17,203 nt of DNA from Angelakisella sp. (GCA_020025195.1 JAHHSN010000031.1:1-17203), one strand, 5' to 3'. Counted from the first letter of the stretch, positions 6,548 through 13,364 are shown. Notes: generated by a model from the letters alone, not told the origin. Made by a program: numbers and translations.

Positions 6548-7336
6548 TTAAAAGCGGATGGGCTCGGAGGGCTCATCCCGCCGCGCCGCCGTAAGGCGAT
6601 AGTCCCGCTCCTCCCAAAGCTCCTCCCGGGAAAGCCGCTCCCGCGCCGTCTCCAGAGCAAGCTCGGGGGTGTTGCTCTCCCGGCTGAGGTGTGCCAGCAC
6701 AAAGCGGGCAGTCCCCCGGAGGGCCAGACGGGCCAGGGTCTCCGCCGCCTCCCGATTGGAAAGATGCCCGTATTCCGAGCTGATGCGCCGTTTGAGGGGA
6801 TAGGGGTAGCGTTGGCAGGCCATGAGCGTCTGCTCATCGTAATTGGATTCCAGCACCACCAGATCACTTCCCAGCAGGTGCTGCCAGACCGTTTCGGTCA
6901 CAGTGCCGAGGTCGGTGGCAAAGCCGATGGTGCGCTCCCCCGCCTCCAAGCGAAAGCCGAGAGAGCCCACGGCGTCGTGCTGGGTGGCAAAGGGGGTGAC
7001 TCCGAAGGAGGCAAGCTCCAGCCCCGCCCCGATGGGGATGAGCCGCGTCCCCTGCTCCACCACATGGGAAAGGCTCTCCAGGGTCTCCTCGCTTCCATAG
7101 ATGGGAAAGCCCAGCTGTTTGGCGAGGACCCGCACCCCCTTGATGTGATCGATATGGTCGTGGGTGACAAGCAGCGCCCGCACCGAATGGGGGTCGATGC
7201 CGCGGCCGCCGAGCGCGGTCACGATCCGCCGCGCCGAAATGCCGGCGTCGATGAGCAGGCCGCCCTGCCCCTCGCCCGCCGAAAGATAAAAGCTGTTGCC
7301 GCTGCTTCCGCTTGCGAGCGGAAATACTGTCACCAT
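6548..7336 (-). CDS. walJ: MBL-fold metallohydrolase, WalJ/YycJ family
   Basis: The 262-residue product is a metallo-beta-lactamase-fold enzyme. The start opens directly into FPLASGSSGNS, the family's usual N-terminus. The metal-binding motif is THDHIDH (58-64), with further ligands expected at QHD (His120), Asp142 in FATDLG, and the GHLS and AHLS histidines. In Firmicutes WalJ is encoded with the WalRK cell-wall two-component system and has been linked to coordination of cell division with DNA replication, possibly as a 5' exonuclease. No walRK is present here. The reading frame extends 34 codons further upstream, but GGGAGG lies 7 bases before the ATG at 7336, which fixes the start. No -10/-35 is evident in front, so it may depend on a weak promoter or readthrough of the murA terminator. 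Confidence 0.93.
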   Translation of the reverse strand: MVTVFPLASGSSGNSFYLSAGEGQGGLLIDAGISARRIVTALGGRGIDPHSVRALLVTHDHIDHIKGVRVLAKQLGFPIYGSEETLESLSHVVEQGTRLIPIGAGLELASFGVTPFATQHDAVGSLGFRLEAGERTIGFATDLGTVTETVWQHLLGSDLVVLESNYDEQTLMACQRYPYPLKRRISSEYGHLSNREAAETLARLALRGTARFVLAHLSRESNTPELALETARERLSREELWEERDYRLTAARRDEPSEPIRF

Positions 7337-7411
7337 GTGCTGTCCTCCCATTGGATCGTTTCTCTTGGATTTCTGCCGAGGTCCCGGCGCCGCCCCCGCC
7401 ATAAGGGACGC

Positions 7412-7446
7412 AAAAGGAAAAAGCCGGAGCCATAACACTCCGGCCT
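7412..7446 (-). terminator. murA terminator
   Basis: GCCGGAG (plus 7423-7429) and CTCCGGC (7438-7444) form a perfect 7-bp stem around an 8-base loop. On the minus strand they are followed by TTTTTCCTTTT. It separates murA from walJ. Confidence 0.9.
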
Positions 7447-7461
7447 GTAAGACTGAAACGC

Positions 7462-8745
7462 TTATCTCGCCTCGGCCATATCCCGCTCCGGCAGGACCTG
7501 ATAATGGATATCCGCGCCGATCGCGGTGAATTTTTCCACCACATGCTCATAGCCGCGCTCAATATAGAGGGTATCCTCGATCTCGGTGGTTCCCTCCGCC
7601 ATCAGGCCCGCGATAATCATGGCCGCGCCGCCGCGAAGGTCACAGGCATGGACCGGCGCGCCCGAGAGGGAATCCACCCCCTCGATGACCGCGACCTTGC
7701 CGTCCACCGTGATGTGAGCGCCCATCCGCGCCAGCTGCTCGGTGTAGCGGAAGCGGTTGTCCCAGACGCCCTCGGTAATGATGCTGGTGCCCTTTGCCCG
7801 GGTGAGCAGCGCGCCCATCTGGGGCTGCATATCGGTGGGAAAGCCGGGGTGCGGCATGGTCTTGAGGTTGACCTTTTTGAGGGGGCCGCGGCGCACCACG
7901 CGCACCCAGTCGTCCCCTTCGGTGATCTCGGCGCCAGTTTCCCTCAGCTTCACGCTGATGGGCTCCAAATGCTTCGGAATGACGTTTTCGATGCGAACAT
8001 CGCCGCCGACCGCCGCTGTCGCCGCCATATAGGTGCCCGCCTCGATCTGGTCGGGGATGATGGCGTAATTGGAGCCGTGCATCACGTCGACGCCGCGGAT
8101 CTTAATGACGTCGGTGCCCGCGCCGCGGACATCCGCGCCCATGGAGTTTAGGAAGTTTGCAAGATCCACGATGTGCGGCTCCTTCGCCACGTTCTCCAGA
8201 ACGGTGAGTCCCTTGGCCCGGACCGCCGCCAGCATGACATTGATCGTCGCGCCGACCGAAACCTGGTCAAAATAGATGTGCGCGCCGGAAAGCGACTGCG
8301 ACGCCGCATGGATGAGCCCGTTGTCGATCTGGATCTCAGAACCCAGAAGCTCAAAGCCCTTGATGTGCTGGTCGATGGGGCGCACCCCAAAGTTGCACCC
8401 GCCGGGCATGGAGACGCAGGCTTTGCCGAACCGCCCCAGAAGCGATCCGATGAAATAATAACTGGCCCGCATATTTTTGGCGAGCTCATAGGGAACGATA
8501 TGACTATTAAGCTCCGTGGTGTCGATCAGAACGGTGGTGCGGTCGATCTTGCGGATCGAGGCGCCCATCTCGGAAAGCATCTCCAGAAGCAGTTCGGTGT
8601 CGCAGATCTCCGGCACGTTCTCCAGAACGCATTTGCCGCGCGCCAGCACCGTGGCGGGGATGATCGCGACCGCGGCGTTCTTGGCGCCGCCGATGCGAAC
8701 GCTGCCGCTGAGCTCTCGGGCTCCTTTAACGATCAGTTTCTTCAT
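7462..8745 (-). CDS. murA: UDP-N-acetylglucosamine 1-carboxyvinyltransferase MurA
   Basis: MurA transfers enolpyruvate from PEP to UDP-GlcNAc, the first committed step of peptidoglycan synthesis, and is the fosfomycin target. With the start at 8745 the protein has 427 residues, and its key residues line up with E. coli MurA: Lys22-Asn23 in GGAKNA, the catalytic cysteine in MPGGCNFG (Cys117), Asp305 in FPTDMQPQMG and Arg397 in IERGYE. The cysteine is retained, so it should be fosfomycin-sensitive at this site. The frame is open 36 codons further upstream, but GAGG about 9 bases before the ATG at 8745 and the family N-terminus (MKKLIVKGA) favour the shorter form. It has its own promoter and terminator. 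Many Firmicutes carry two murA paralogues; which one this is cannot be told from the window. Confidence 0.97.
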   Translation of the reverse strand: MKKLIVKGARELSGSVRIGGAKNAAVAIIPATVLARGKCVLENVPEICDTELLLEMLSEMGASIRKIDRTTVLIDTTELNSHIVPYELAKNMRASYYFIGSLLGRFGKACVSMPGGCNFGVRPIDQHIKGFELLGSEIQIDNGLIHAASQSLSGAHIYFDQVSVGATINVMLAAVRAKGLTVLENVAKEPHIVDLANFLNSMGADVRGAGTDVIKIRGVDVMHGSNYAIIPDQIEAGTYMAATAAVGGDVRIENVIPKHLEPISVKLRETGAEITEGDDWVRVVRRGPLKKVNLKTMPHPGFPTDMQPQMGALLTRAKGTSIITEGVWDNRFRYTEQLARMGAHITVDGKVAVIEGVDSLSGAPVHACDLRGGAAMIIAGLMAEGTTEIEDTLYIERGYEHVVEKFTAIGADIHYQVLPERDMAEAR

Positions 8746-8810
8746 CCGTTGTTTCCTCTTTTTTCTTCCCGGCCAAACGCTGCCATTTGACCTTGTAGTA
8801 GTTTCTCTCT

Positions 8811-8846
8811 TCTCGGTATTATAGCATTTTTCCTCTCGAATGAAAA
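8811..8846 (-). promoter_or_regulatory. murA promoter
   Basis: On the minus strand TTTTCA (plus 8841-8846) and TATAAT (plus 8818-8823) are 17 bases apart. The -10 is preceded by TGC, an extended -10. The leader before the murA ATG is about 65-70 bases. Confidence 0.75.
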
Positions 8847-8907
8847 GCATCATTTCTTTTTTGTTTAATTTTTATCAAGATCCGTCGTTTTCTGCACCGC
8901 TCCCCGA

Positions 8908-8944
8908 AAAAACGCCGGGTACTCTATTAAGAGTATACCCCGGC
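8908..8944 (-). terminator. Second terminator behind the 28-residue peptide gene
   Basis: On the minus strand GCCGGG..TACTCT pairs with AGAGTA..CCCGGC around a TAAT loop, with a 3-base bulge, and is followed by GTTTTTTC. It lies just upstream of the murA promoter and insulates it. Confidence 0.75.
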
Positions 8945-8949
8945 AAAAC

Positions 8950-8976
8950 GAAAAAAGGCAGGGAAACCCTGCCTTT
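8950..8976 (-). terminator. First terminator behind the 28-residue peptide gene
   Basis: GGCAGGG and CCCTGCC (8957-8963 and 8967-8973) form a perfect 7-bp stem with a 3-base loop and are followed on the minus strand by TTTTTT. It lies 32 bases after the small gene's stop codon. Confidence 0.92.
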
Positions 8977-9007
8977 TGCAAAACCGTGTATTCGGTTTTT
9001 TGAGAAC

Positions 9008-9094
9008 TTAGTCCTTCTTGGCCTTGGTATCACGGGCAATGTTGAGACCGAGCATGATGACCGCCAGAACAACAGCGATGATATTGGTTACCAT
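9008..9094 (-). CDS. 28-residue single-span membrane peptide
   Basis: This very short gene encodes 28 residues: MVTNIIAVVLAVIMLGLNI, then a charged tail ARDTKAKKD. The first 18 or so residues make one membrane span; the tail is polar and mostly basic, so an outside-in orientation with the C-terminus in the cytoplasm is likely. I do not recognise the family. The case for a real gene rests on its surroundings. GAGGAGG lies 9 bases upstream of the ATG, and a leader of about 75 bases holds two perfect hairpins. A recognisable promoter carries a repeat array, and two terminators follow the stop. It stands alone between murA and the padR operon. Regulatory peptides of membrane enzymes, signalling peptides and type I toxins are all of this size; no antisense RNA for a toxin is evident. 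Confidence 0.75.
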   Translation of the reverse strand: MVTNIIAVVLAVIMLGLNIARDTKAKKD

Positions 9095-9118
9095 GATAAA
9101 AAACCTCCTCAGCATATT

Positions 9119-9164
9119 GACCCTCGCCGGGTCGTTTCAAAAACGTTTGAGGGACCGTTCCCTC
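9119..9164 (-). promoter_or_regulatory. Structured leader of the 28-residue peptide gene
   Basis: Two perfect hairpins lie in the leader: GAGGGA-4-TCCCTC (9149-9154 with 9159-9164) and GACCC-5-GGGTC (9119-9123 with 9129-9133). They sit between the predicted transcription start (about 9170) and the Shine-Dalgarno sequence. Neither has a T run, so they may stabilise the mRNA or control access to the ribosome binding site. They match no riboswitch class I know. Confidence 0.55.
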
Positions 9165-9169
9165 TTTCT

Positions 9170-9221
9170 TGCTTATATCTTAGCACAATCTTAACACAAT
9201 GTCATCCCGTCTTAACATAAA
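9170..9221 (-). promoter_or_regulatory. Promoter of the small peptide gene overlapped by 11-bp-spaced repeats
   Basis: On the minus strand ATGACA (plus 9200-9205) and TAAGAT (plus 9177-9182) are 17 bases apart. Across them, on the plus strand, lie TCTTAGCACAA, TCTTAACACAA, a degenerate TGTCATCCCG, and TCTTAACATAA. The repeat starts are 11 and 21 bases apart. Direct repeats of TTAACA on one face of the helix resemble the PhoP (Pho) boxes of Bacillus. The repeats are plain in the sequence; the regulator is inferred. Confidence 0.55.
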
Positions 9222-9279
9222 AATTGGTAAATACGAGCAAAAAGGGCTGTTTTTCTTGAATTTTGGTTCATTGTCTAAA

Positions 9280-9302
9280 GTTTTCGTTAAGATTTGTGCA
9301 TT
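9280..9302. promoter_or_regulatory. Further TCTTAACG-type repeats upstream of the peptide gene
   Basis: On the minus strand TCTTAACG and an imperfect CTTTAGAC are spaced 11 bases apart (plus 9280-9292). A third TCTTAACG lies at 9380-9387, next to the end of the upstream gene. These run opposite to the array at 9178-9221. They may be additional regulator sites or chance matches in an AT-rich stretch. The remaining bases between 9222 and 9310 show nothing else recognisable. Confidence 0.3.
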
Positions 9303-9310
9303 ATTCTAAC

Positions 9311-9362
9311 AAAAGAAGCAGGCCCCTGCCCGCTTTTTCTGTGGTCCTCCCACAAAGGGAGG
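9311..9362. terminator. Terminator hairpins of the padR-DUF1700 operon
   Basis: AGCAGGC-CCCT-GCCCGCT (9317-9334, one G-U pair) is followed by CTTTTG on the minus strand and TTTTTC on the plus strand. A second hairpin, CCTCCC..GGGAGG, lies at 9346-9362. They follow the last gene of the minus-strand operon by 30-75 bases. Confidence 0.7.
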
Positions 9363-9392
9363 CTTGTTTTCCATTTTCCGTTAAGATTGCCG

Positions 9393-9947
9393 TCAGCCCT
9401 TCAGCACCTCGATCGACCGTCCGTAGGAATCCAAGAGCCGTTCCGCAAGGTCGGGCGCGACCCGGATCTTCGCCGAGCGGACCGCCTCCGGCATGCGGTA
9501 TTCGATGAGCTTGCCTTCCCGCAGATTTTGGAGGACGACATCCTTGCCCCCCATGATCCAGCGCAGCTCGGAGCCAGCATAATAGCACGACAGGATCAGA
9601 TTGTCGGGGTCTTTCTGCTCCTCGTTCCACTCTGCCGAATGATAGTACAGCTCCGGCTTCTCGGCCTCGGCATCATAAGTGAGGTCAAAGGTCAGCGTTC
9701 CCGCGGGAAGGCTCTTATCCACCAGGATTTCCCGCTCCTCCGGCAGATTATTCACCATGAGCGGCTGCCCGGCCGCAAGCTCCACCTTCTGGGTGATGGT
9801 CACGTTCTCGGATTCCCCGATGGCGGCGGTGTAGACGCCGCCGTAGGTAAGCCCGCTCCATTCCGCAAAGGTGATCCCCGCGCCGACGCCTGTCAGCAAA
9901 AGCCCTGCCGCGAATACGCCCAACAGCCATTTATTTCGGTTCCTCAT
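9393..9947 (-). CDS. Membrane-anchored protein of the PadR/DUF1700 operon, function unknown
   Basis: The 184-residue product has a basic start (MRNRNK) and one hydrophobic segment (about 7-28), then a soluble part rich in charged residues and short strand-like stretches. It is probably an anchored extracytoplasmic protein. I do not recognise a named domain. Its place, fourth in a padR-DUF1700 operon, is where many Firmicutes carry a DUF4097 beta-strand-repeat protein, and the segment with LTFDLTYDAEAEKPELYYH could be a short relative; that is only a suggestion. Its ATG overlaps the stop codon of the preceding 38-residue gene (ATGA), and GGAGG lies about 8 bases upstream inside that gene, so translation is coupled. 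The family's role in envelope homeostasis is unproven. Confidence 0.8.
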   Translation of the reverse strand: MRNRNKWLLGVFAAGLLLTGVGAGITFAEWSGLTYGGVYTAAIGESENVTITQKVELAAGQPLMVNNLPEEREILVDKSLPAGTLTFDLTYDAEAEKPELYYHSAEWNEEQKDPDNLILSCYYAGSELRWIMGGKDVVLQNLREGKLIEYRMPEAVRSAKIRVAPDLAERLLDSYGRSIEVLKG

Positions 9948-10060
9948 GCTGTTTCCTCCCCCGTTCTTTCTATCTCACGCCGTCTCCTCAGGAAACGGAA
10001 GCCCCCTGCCAGAAGCCCCGCCGCCAGAAGAAGGCCGCATACGGTTTTTATTTTTTTCAT
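9944..10060 (-). CDS. 38-residue membrane peptide in the PadR/DUF1700 operon
   Basis: This short gene fills the gap between the DUF1700 gene and the 184-residue gene. It encodes MKKIKTVCGLLLAAGLLAGG, then FRFLRRRREIERTGEETA: one short hydrophobic span (8-20) followed by a strongly basic segment (RRRR) and a polar tail. The start overlaps the DUF1700 stop (ATGA at 10057-10060). The stop overlaps the start of the next gene (ATGA at 9944-9947). The Shine-Dalgarno GAGGAGG lies 7 bases upstream, inside the DUF1700 gene. Two exact 4-base overlaps and a good ribosome binding site are strong evidence for translation. No family is recognised; it may be a small partner of the neighbouring membrane proteins. 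Confidence 0.78.
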   Translation of the reverse strand: MKKIKTVCGLLLAAGLLAGGFRFLRRRREIERTGEETA

Positions 10061-10872
10061 GGGTTATCCTCCTCTGCTTCCGAAAACTCCGTTTTCACTA
10101 TGGAATCCACTTCTCCCGTGGGGGCGGCTTCCTGCTCTCTGAAACGCGGCAGCAGCCCAAAACACCAGAACATAAGGGCGGCGCCCACCGCAGTCAGTCC
10201 CAGCGTAATAAGCGTAAGCCCCAGCACGGGATAGCCACAGAGTTGCAGAACCAAAAGACATCCAAAGGCGATGAGCAGAAGCGCCGCCGCAAGCCCGATG
10301 AAGGCACCCACTCCGCCGACCGCGATCTTCGCCGCCCAGCGGAGGAGCCAAAGGGCCAGCAGCCAGCACCCCTTGAGGAAGGCAAAAAGCAGCCGTCCCA
10401 GCGCGCGCACCAGATGACAAAGTCCCTCCCAAAGATAGCGAAGTCCTCTGCCGACCGCTGCCCAGAAGCCAGGCTTCTTTTCCTCGTTCCGGCGGGCAAG
10501 CCGCCGCGCGGCGTACTTTTCTTTCATTTTCTGAAAGAAGCCGGGGGCTTTTTTCTCCCCCTCACCGGGTTCTTTTTCCGCGGCGGGGCCGCCCTTCCCC
10601 GGACGGAGCTTTTCCAAAAGGACACGCGCCTCCGCCTTGGGACGGGATTTTCCGCCCTGACAGTCCGCCCGCACATGGTACGCCTCCAGAATGTCCCCGG
10701 CCAGCTCCTCAATGCTCCCGAAATCGGCGATGGCGGCTTCCTCGCTCACCGCGCCGCTTTCGGTCTTCATGGTGATGTGCTGTTCATATTCCGCAAGGAT
10801 GTCCCGCAGCTCGTTCTCCTCAATCACCGAGAGACGCGCCCGCAGCTCCTCCAAAAATTCATGCTTATTCAT
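10057..10872 (-). CDS. DUF1700 domain-containing membrane protein
   Basis: The 271-residue product begins with a DUF1700-type helical domain (1-66, MNKHEFLEELRARLS through IADFGSIEELAGDILEAYH). A charged, Pro/Gly/Lys-rich linker follows (70-140), then a hydrophobic region of four or so spans (about 160-243) and a short acidic tail. DUF1700 proteins almost always follow a PadR regulator gene, as here, and are thought to be membrane partners in stress or envelope responses; the molecular role is not established. The frame is open 20 codons further upstream, but the ATG at 10872 overlaps the padR stop (ATGA), has AAGGGG in front and gives the family's usual N-terminus. The linker is longer than in most relatives I know. 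Confidence 0.92.
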   Translation of the reverse strand: MNKHEFLEELRARLSVIEENELRDILAEYEQHITMKTESGAVSEEAAIADFGSIEELAGDILEAYHVRADCQGGKSRPKAEARVLLEKLRPGKGGPAAEKEPGEGEKKAPGFFQKMKEKYAARRLARRNEEKKPGFWAAVGRGLRYLWEGLCHLVRALGRLLFAFLKGCWLLALWLLRWAAKIAVGGVGAFIGLAAALLLIAFGCLLVLQLCGYPVLGLTLITLGLTAVGAALMFWCFGLLPRFREQEAAPTGEVDSIVKTEFSEAEEDNP

Positions 10873-11195
10873 GATTCCCCTTCTTTCTGTTCCCGGAGGA
10901 AGCGGCCGACGCTCTGTTCCAGTTCGTTCCAATCCCTCTCCAGCTGATCCCGATACAGGATGCCTCCCGCCGTGATATGGTAATATTTCCGGGGCGGCCC
11001 CTCAGTGGATTCCCTCAGGTAGGTCTCAAAGTAATGCTCATTGGTCATGCGCTTGAGCAGCGGGTAGATGGTTCCCTCGTTGACGTCGATAACACGGGAG
11101 ACCTCTTCCACCAGCTCGTATCCGTAGCGGTCCTGCTTGCGCACCGCCTCCAGGACAATAAGCTCCAGAACGCCTTTTTTAAATTGCGTATTCAT
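10869..11195 (-). CDS. PadR-family transcriptional regulator
   Basis: The 108-residue product matches the short PadR type: a winged helix with the opening QFKKGVLELIVLEAV, the segment RYGYELVEEVSRV, the recognition part NEGTIYPLLKRM, the wing with GPPRKYYHITAGG, and a C-terminal dimerisation helix (about 82-104). PadR proteins usually repress their own operon and are released by a ligand. GGAGG lies before the ATG. Its stop overlaps the DUF1700 start (ATGA). Just upstream are a TTGACA box and a perfect palindrome, the likely operator, so autoregulation of the four-gene operon is the simplest reading. Confidence 0.95.
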   Translation of the reverse strand: MNTQFKKGVLELIVLEAVRKQDRYGYELVEEVSRVIDVNEGTIYPLLKRMTNEHYFETYLRESTEGPPRKYYHITAGGILYRDQLERDWNELEQSVGRFLREQKEGES

Positions 11196-11216
11196 AGCCT
11201 TCCTCCCTATGGCTGT

Positions 11217-11266
11217 ATCATACCACCACTACTATGCATTGTCAAGTACTAAATATAAATTAGTAC
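11217..11266 (-). promoter_or_regulatory. padR operon promoter and PadR-type operator
   Basis: The palindrome GTACTAA-ATATAAA-TTAGTAC occupies 11246-11266 with perfect 7-base arms. It directly abuts TTGACA on the minus strand (plus 11240-11245). A TATGAT lies downstream at plus 11217-11222, but only 14 bases from the -35, so the exact -10 is uncertain. The -35-adjacent palindrome is the expected binding site of the PadR protein encoded just downstream. Confidence 0.65.
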
Positions 11267-11330
11267 CTTGTGATACCTACAAAGAAAAAAGGCCTCCAAA
11301 AGCCTGCCCGAAGCCTGGGGGGAAACAGCA

Positions 11331-11365
11331 AAAAAGAACCCGATCCAAACGGACCGGGCTCTTTT
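11331..11365 (-). terminator. Terminator of the permease-deaminase-TudS-like operon
   Basis: GAGCCCGGTCC pairs with GGATCGGGTTC (11 bp, two G-U wobbles) around a GTTT loop and is followed by TTTTTT on the minus strand. On the plus strand CTTTTTCCTTTTT also follows. Confidence 0.9.
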
Positions 11366-11423
11366 TCCTTTTTATTGTGAGAGGATGCGATTCCATGGGG
11401 AAAGCGAGGAGGCGACTTTCTCA

Positions 11424-12026
11424 TCACTTCTTGGCATCCAGTTCCTTGATGCGGGCTTCGATGAACTTATCGAAATTCGCGAGGATCTCATCGAACGGCT
11501 GAGAGGCGTCGTCCAGACCGAGACCGTAGAAGGGAGGCATCTCGAGACCGCGTGCCTTGATGGCCGCCTGCAGCTCATCCACAAAGACGCCGACGCCCTC
11601 AACAACGGCATCCGCATAGTCCAGATTGGAGGGAGGGCCGCCCCAGTTTTCATCCCAGCTGGTCAGGCCGCAGCCGCAGGTGGGAGAACCATCGCAGCAC
11701 AGCACCGCAACCGTCTCATAGTCCATCTGCTTGTAGGACTCCATATAGTCCACTTCTTTTTCCGCGAGCTTGCGGCAGTGACGGCGGAAGCCTACATTGT
11801 CATAAAGATTCTTGGTGTGCTGCCAGCGCTGGATGCCGAGATACAGTGTCTCGGGGCAGTCCATCTGCTGTACGCCCAGATCATATTTATGGAGCGTATC
11901 CACAAATTCCTTGCTGAACCCGCCATAGCGAGCCAGATCCAGCACTTTGTTATTGGTATTCATCAAGCAGCTTGATACAAAAACGATTCTCTTGCTTCTT
12001 TGGTCGGTTTTGTTGTTCATTGCCAT
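11424..12026 (-). CDS. TudS/DUF523-related putative desulfidase
   Basis: The 200-residue product carries the three cysteine motifs of the DUF523/TudS family: FVSSCLMN (Cys20), MDCPE (Cys57) and GSPTCG (Cys117). In characterised TudS proteins such cysteines hold a [4Fe-4S] cluster whose free iron takes up the sulfur of 2-thiouracil, giving uracil and hydrosulfide. The spacing and the flanking sequence (LDLARYGGFS after the first motif, CCDGSPTCGCG around the third) differ from canonical TudS, so this is a related subfamily, like the C. difficile CD3072 group. Additional cysteines (84, 110, 111, 119) are present. It follows the cytosine deaminase gene by 17 bases, with AAGGAG upstream of the ATG, and is last in the operon. 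The context favours action on a thiolated pyrimidine; the substrate is inferred. Confidence 0.8.
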   Translation of the reverse strand: MAMNNKTDQRSKRIVFVSSCLMNTNNKVLDLARYGGFSKEFVDTLHKYDLGVQQMDCPETLYLGIQRWQHTKNLYDNVGFRRHCRKLAEKEVDYMESYKQMDYETVAVLCCDGSPTCGCGLTSWDENWGGPPSNLDYADAVVEGVGVFVDELQAAIKARGLEMPPFYGLGLDDASQPFDEILANFDKFIEARIKELDAKK

Positions 12027-12043
12027 GATACACTTACTCCTTT

Positions 12044-13330
12044 TTATAGATTTTTCTCGGTCAGCTTAAAATCGATCTGCTCTTCTTTTCCGTCAAAGAC
12101 GACCGTTCTGCGCGCCGGCTCGGTGCGGCTGATGACCTTGCCCTTGCGGATGACATAGAGACATTCGCTCTGCAGGCGGATCGCGTCGAACTCCGATTCG
12201 GCATCCAGAATGATCATATTGGCGGGGTTACCGACCTTCAGGCCGTAGCCCTCGAGGCGCATGGTTTTCGCGCTATTGCAGGTGATCATATCGATCAGCT
12301 GGGAGACTTGAGAATAACCGCTCAGCTGCGCATAGTTCATGAGCAGATAAGCGCCGGCGAGGGGAGAGCCCTTGCCCATGGGGTACCACGGATCCATGAT
12401 GTCGTCGCTGCCGATGCAGACGTTGATACCGTTTGCCAGCAGCTCATCCACCCGGGTGTGGCCGCGGTGCCGCGGATAACCGTCGGTGCGGTTCTGGAGA
12501 CAGGAATTCGCAAAAGGATTGGTGATCATATTCATCTCCGCCTTTTTGAGGAATCCCATCAGCTTGAAGGCGTAGTCATTATTGTAGTTATGCATTGCGG
12601 TGGTGTGGCTCGCCGTTACACGGCCCTGCATCCCGCGCACCAGAGTCTCGCGTGTCATCGCCTCAATATAGCGGGACTGGTCATCGGTGTTCTCATCGCA
12701 GTGGATGTCGATCATCGCGCCGTATTTTTCCGCAAGGTCGAATACGAACTTGACATCACGCAGACCGTCCTCGGGGCTGTATTCCATGTAGGGCAGACCG
12801 CCGACCACGTCGCAGCCCTTCTTCATGGCCTCCTCCATCAGGGCGGGGGCCTCCGGGAAGGTGAAGATGCACTCCTGCGGGAAGGCAACGATCTGAAGAT
12901 CGCAGAGGTCCTTCATCTCCTCACGGACTTCCAGCAGGGCGTCCACTACAACACCCGAGGTGTTGGTGGCGTCCGCGTGGGTCCGCAGGAACATGGAGCC
13001 GTTTGCCACTTCCCATTTGATAACGTCTCTGGCGTTCTGCTTGATGGTCTCCTTGGTGAGGCCGACCATCCGCTCGCCCCAGATGTTGATGCCCTCGATG
13101 AGAGTTCCGCTCATGTTGTAGCGGGGCTTGCCCACGCTGAGGACCGCGTCCAGATGCAGATGAGGGTCACAGAACGGTGCGGAGACCAGCTTGCCTGCCG
13201 CGTCGATCACCTCATCGGCTTCCGGGCTGACGCCCGGGCCGATTTCGGCGAATACGCCGTCCTTGATAAACAGATTGCAGAGCTCCTCGGAGCCGCGCAT
13301 TTTCGCGTTTTTGACCAGAATGGTACTCAT
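12044..13330 (-). CDS. codA: Cytosine deaminase (CodA-like amidohydrolase)
   Basis: The 428-residue length equals that of E. coli CodA, and the sequence follows it throughout. Metal and catalytic residues are in place: DPHLHLD (His57, His59), FPQE (Gln152), DIHCDE (His210, Glu213), ASHTTAMH (His242) and GSDDIMDPWYPMG (Asp309, Asp310, Trp315). One difference is Ser308, where E. coli has His in GHDD. The enzyme hydrolyses cytosine to uracil and ammonia in the cytoplasm; close relatives act on isoguanine, creatinine-type or modified pyrimidines, so the physiological base is not certain. GAGGTGG lies 6 bases before the ATG. It lies 34 bases after the permease gene and 17 before the TudS-like gene. 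The three form one operon for nucleobase uptake and conversion. Confidence 0.92.
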   Translation of the reverse strand: MSTILVKNAKMRGSEELCNLFIKDGVFAEIGPGVSPEADEVIDAAGKLVSAPFCDPHLHLDAVLSVGKPRYNMSGTLIEGINIWGERMVGLTKETIKQNARDVIKWEVANGSMFLRTHADATNTSGVVVDALLEVREEMKDLCDLQIVAFPQECIFTFPEAPALMEEAMKKGCDVVGGLPYMEYSPEDGLRDVKFVFDLAEKYGAMIDIHCDENTDDQSRYIEAMTRETLVRGMQGRVTASHTTAMHNYNNDYAFKLMGFLKKAEMNMITNPFANSCLQNRTDGYPRHRGHTRVDELLANGINVCIGSDDIMDPWYPMGKGSPLAGAYLLMNYAQLSGYSQVSQLIDMITCNSAKTMRLEGYGLKVGNPANMIILDAESEFDAIRLQSECLYVIRKGKVISRTEPARRTVVFDGKEEQIDFKLTEKNL

Positions 13331-13364
13331 ATAAAACCACCTCTTTCGTGACGTTAACCCTGGA

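Noticed and set aside
6341..7435. 364-codon plus-strand frame across rlmH and walJ
   Set aside because: It spans two genes and an intergenic gap on the opposite strand and shows no family resemblance.
9008..9170. Type I toxin-antitoxin pair at the 28-residue peptide
   Set aside because: The peptide size fits, but I see no antisense promoter or complementary RNA, so there is no positive evidence for a toxin system.
12308..13351. 347-codon plus-strand frame opposite the cytosine deaminase gene
   Set aside because: Antisense shadow of a gene with complete catalytic motifs.
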